From NCBI GenBank assembly GCA_016292705.1, contig JAEDHZ010000099.1:1-6137 (forward strand): a DNA stretch of 6,137 nt, in the 5' to 3' direction. The position numbers and the translations under genes are program-made. Under the pieces are notes generated by a model that worked only from the letters and a program-made list of their open reading frames with translations, made no database searches and was not told the origin of the DNA. Source of the DNA: Clostridiaceae bacterium. GTDB lineage: Bacteria > Bacillota > Clostridia > Oscillospirales > Acutalibacteraceae. Below are positions 4,446 through 6,137 of this stretch, piece after piece. Within the stretch, counting starts at the first letter, position 1. Each line of letters starts with the position of its first letter.

Positions 4446-5471
4446 ATGATTCATGAAGCAAAAGGACAGGGCGCAACGATTGAAGAAGCAATTGAAAACG
4501 CAAAGGCAGCGCTTAACGCTCCTGCCGGTGCAGATGTTCGTTCTGAAATTGTTGTAATGCCCACCAAGAAAGTGCTCGGTCTTTTCGGCGGAAAAAAAGC
4601 TGAAGCCCGTGCCTATTACGAAACACCCGATGAGATTAAACCGCAGGAAAAGAAGCCTGCGCAGAAAGCTCCGGCTCAGACCTCCGTTGCTGCGCAAAAG
4701 GCTCCCGCCGCAAAACCGCAAAAGAAGCAGGAAGCAAAGCCTGAGCAGAAACCTGCTTGCGCAAAGAGCGAACCCGTTGCGGCCGAAGCAGAAGCTCAAC
4801 GCAATGAAATTTCGCTTGAAACAAAGCCCGGAGCAAAAGCGGCCGCTGATTACCTTGTCAAGGTTATCAAAGGTATGGGCGTTGAAAGCGTTGATATCAA
4901 GGCTTATCTTCTTGAAGAAAACGAGATTTTGCTTGAGCTTGACTGCGCCGATGATTACGGCATCGTAATCGGAAGACGCGGCGAAACTCTTGACTCGATT
5001 CAGTATCTTGCACGCCTTGTTGCAGGAAAAAGCAAAGCAGAAAACGAGTTTTCAAGAATTTCCGTCAATGTCGGAAATTACCGTGAAAAGAGACACTCTG
5101 CTCTTTGCTCACTTGCAAAAAAGAATGCGCAGAAGGTTCTTAAATACGGCAGAAACTTCACCTTTGAGCCTATGAACCCCTATGAGCGCCGCATCATCCA
5201 CACAGCCATTCAGGAAATTGAGGGCGTCACCTCATATTCCGTTGGTTCGGACCTTTCAAGGCGTGTCGTTATCAGCCTTGAAGAAGGCGTAAAGCCTACT
5301 CATCCCTCAAAGGGCGGCTACAACAACAGAGGCCGTGGCACAAGAGGAGGAAGACGCCCCTCCGGCGGACAGAGACGCAGCAATCCTGCGCCGAAGTCTG
5401 ATGTTGCTCAAAGAGCGCCCAAGACCGATGCAGGCGCACAGGGCGTTTCACTCTACGGCAAAATCAACTGA
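4446..5471 (+). CDS. jag: RNA-binding protein Jag/KhpB (Jag_N, KH and R3H domains)
   Basis: This 341-residue cytoplasmic RNA-binding protein corresponds to Jag (SpoIIIJ-associated; KhpB/EloR in streptococci). Domains in order: Jag_N, about 1-57, with the FFGxK-like ending KKVLGLFGGKKAEARAYY; a long Ala/Lys/Pro/Gln linker (about 62-125); a KH domain (about 130-210) with the RNA-binding GxxG loop GRRG at 176-179 followed by ETLDSIQYLARL; and an R3H domain (about 212-280) with the R-x3-H signature at Arg248 and His252 in NPYERRIIHTAI. A basic Gly/Arg-rich tail (about 288-315) is an addition beyond R3H. In other Firmicutes the protein pairs with the small KH protein KhpA and affects cell elongation through RNA; khpA is not in this window. 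A GTG at 4434 would add four residues but lies inside the ribosome binding site; homologues start near MI.EAKG. The gap from yidC is 27 nt, and a terminator follows, so it is the last gene of the operon. Confidence 0.96.
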   Translation: MIHEAKGQGATIEEAIENAKAALNAPAGADVRSEIVVMPTKKVLGLFGGKKAEARAYYETPDEIKPQEKKPAQKAPAQTSVAAQKAPAAKPQKKQEAKPEQKPACAKSEPVAAEAEAQRNEISLETKPGAKAAADYLVKVIKGMGVESVDIKAYLLEENEILLELDCADDYGIVIGRRGETLDSIQYLARLVAGKSKAENEFSRISVNVGNYREKRHSALCSLAKKNAQKVLKYGRNFTFEPMNPYERRIIHTAIQEIEGVTSYSVGSDLSRRVVISLEEGVKPTHPSKGGYNNRGRGTRGGRRPSGGQRRSNPAPKSDVAQRAPKTDAGAQGVSLYGKIN

Positions 5472-5518
5472 AGTTTAAGATTCAAGACTGTTTCTTTTAT
5501 TTTCAATTTTAATTTGTT

Positions 5519-5545
5519 GAGCAGGTTTTCACCTGCTCTTTTGTT
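5519..5545 (+). terminator. Rho-independent terminator of the rpmH-jag operon
   Basis: GAGCAGGT (5519-5526) pairs perfectly with ACCTGCTC (5531-5538) around a TTTC tetraloop, followed by TTTTGTT. It lies 47 nt after the jag stop. A perfect 8-bp stem with a short loop and U-tract is a textbook terminator. Confidence 0.92.
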
Positions 5546-5784
5546 ATGCCTGAAACATTCCCCCGCCATACCCTGCCGGGCTTCAATAATGAATGACAAT
5601 CCGCTGAGATTTGCAAGAAAACCTTATATTTCATCCGTGGTGCAGAAGATGTGCTGAGCTATGTTCTGCTGATATGAAAGGCGGCGGCAAAAGGAAAAAA
5701 CCGTAAAGCCGTTTGACCGGAAGAAAATTCAGGACGGAAAATACACGGTGTTCGTAATAATAAATACCCGTTTTTTCTTTTACC
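5546..5784 (+). other. Gene-free spacer between the operon and the next gene
   Basis: Within these roughly 240 bases I find no reading frame with a ribosome binding site and family-like sequence. A 22-codon frame at 5589-5657 has no binding site. A weak terminator-like hairpin may exist at 5745-5771 (ACGG with CCGT, a bulge, then TGTT with AATA), followed by a T-rich tract to 5781. It could be decayed coding DNA, but nothing recognisable remains. Confidence 0.5.
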
Positions 5785-5813
5785 TTGACAGACTGATTCT
5801 TTTGGTTTATCTT
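5785..5813 (+). promoter_or_regulatory. Probable sigma-A promoter of the 3' secreted-protein gene
   Basis: There is a perfect -35 TTGACA (5785-5790), a 17-bp spacer and a weak -10 TATCTT (5808-5813, four of six bases). A better TATAAG at 5813-5818 is too far away at 22 bp. The predicted start is near 5820, giving a leader of about 45 nt. Confidence 0.55.
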
Positions 5814-5828
5814 ATAAGTGTTGAAAAG

Positions 5829-5842
5829 CGGGCTTTCGCCCG
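5829..5842 (+). promoter_or_regulatory. Short leader hairpin before the secreted-protein gene
   Basis: CGGGC (5829-5833), loop TTTC, GCCCG (5838-5842) make a stable 5-bp hairpin near the predicted mRNA 5' end and 8 nt before the ribosome binding site. It may stabilise the 5' end of the message. No U-tract follows, so it is not a terminator. Confidence 0.45.
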
Positions 5843-5850
5843 ATTGAAAG

Positions 5851-5856
5851 AAGGAG
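5851..5856 (+). promoter_or_regulatory. Ribosome binding site of the secreted-protein gene
   Basis: AAGGAG lies 9 nt before the ATG at 5866. An ATG at 5859, in another frame, is too close to the site at 2 nt and opens only a short frame. Confidence 0.75.
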
Positions 5857-5865
5857 AAATGATTT

Positions 5866-6137
5866 ATGAAAAAGGTTATATCTGTTTTTCTTGCGGCAAT
5901 GATGCTGTTTCTGAACTTCAGCGTTTGCGCAACAGCCGCTGATGCGTATCCCGAAAGCGAACACAACTATCCCGACAACGCAAACCTCAGGTATGAGTAT
6001 ACTTGTCCGGAAGCAAAGTACGGAATGTTCATCCGGTTTTCGGCGGATACATATTTTGAGGACACAAGGAAAAGCTATTTTCCGGTTTTCTTTGATGAAA
6101 GCGGGGAAATTACGGTTGGCTCAGTCCTTGAAGCAAA
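5866..6137 (+). CDS. N-terminal part of a secreted protein, cut by the window edge
   Basis: Ninety residues are visible and the frame is open at the right edge. The N-terminus is a clear Sec signal peptide: KK at 2-3, a hydrophobic core at about 4-20, and a signal peptidase I site most likely after ADA (25-27). Cys21 is not in a lipobox context, so a lipoprotein is unlikely. The mature start, PESEHNYPDN then YEYTCPEAK and FSADTYFED (about 29-66), resembles from memory the beta-rich CUB-like modules found at the start of many large Clostridia surface proteins, where a pattern of S-x-H-x-Y, Y-x-Y-T and F-S-x-x-T-x-x-E recurs. That link is low-confidence. AAGGAG at 5851-5856 supports the ATG, and it has its own promoter after the jag terminator, so it is not part of the housekeeping operon. 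Function and full length are unknown. Confidence 0.8.
   Translation, partial: MKKVISVFLAAMMLFLNFSVCATAADAYPESEHNYPDNANLRYEYTCPEAKYGMFIRFSADTYFEDTRKSYFPVFFDESGEITVGSVLEA

Noticed and set aside
4275..4799. Minus-strand frame of 174 codons, rich in Leu/Arg/Phe/Cys
   Set aside because: It is the complement of the Jag linker and the yidC end; the hydrophobic look comes from reading Lys/Glu codons backward.
5589..5657. Possible 22-residue peptide starting MNDNPLRFARKP
   Set aside because: There is no ribosome binding site and no promoter near it; a short frame of this size is expected by chance.
5631..5966. Minus-strand frame of 111 codons over the spacer and the secreted-protein start
   Set aside because: It crosses the promoter, ribosome binding site and signal peptide of the plus-strand gene and shows no family features.

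Overview
The window looks like chromosomal DNA of a Gram-positive, low-to-mid GC Firmicute, most likely a gut-type Clostridia lineage (Oscillospiraceae/Ruminococcaceae-like). The grounds are the AGGAGG-type ribosome binding sites, the consensus sigma-A promoters, the short SpoIIIJ-type YidC with no large periplasmic domain, Jag next to YidC, and lipoprotein and secreted-protein styles typical of that group. This placement is inferred from protein style, not from a search.

The left part (1-2365) is read leftward. A cell-surface lipoprotein of unknown function (128-1036) has two low-complexity tandem repeat blocks and is followed by a hairpin terminator. Behind it lies ychF (1195-2289), the Obg-like P-loop ATPase. 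Between the two, the ychF terminator hairpin and the lipoprotein promoter share the same bases.

The centre (2337-2577) is a divergent promoter region: a near-perfect sigma-A promoter for ychF on the minus strand and another for the ribosomal protein gene on the plus strand, with their -35 boxes 45 bp apart. The plus-strand transcript has a leader of about 130 nt containing a hairpin whose loop is complementary to the rpmH ribosome binding site.

The right part (2578-5545) is the classic rpmH-rnpA-yidD-yidC-jag operon: ribosomal protein L34, the protein subunit of RNase P, the YidD membrane-insertion helper, the YidC/SpoIIIJ insertase and the KH/R3H RNA-binding protein Jag (KhpB). It ends at a strong rho-independent terminator. 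In many bacteria this operon adjoins dnaA and oriC and continues into mnmE-mnmG-rsmG. Here dnaA is not next to rpmH, ychF takes that place, and the operon stops at jag.

After about 240 nt with no supported gene, a new promoter, a small leader hairpin and a good ribosome binding site introduce a secreted protein that runs off the right edge (5866-6137). The window is mainly conserved housekeeping DNA. I see no mobile element, CRISPR array, tRNA or rRNA, and no convincing novel multi-gene system. The most interesting details are regulatory: the terminator/promoter overlap and the rpmH leader structure.
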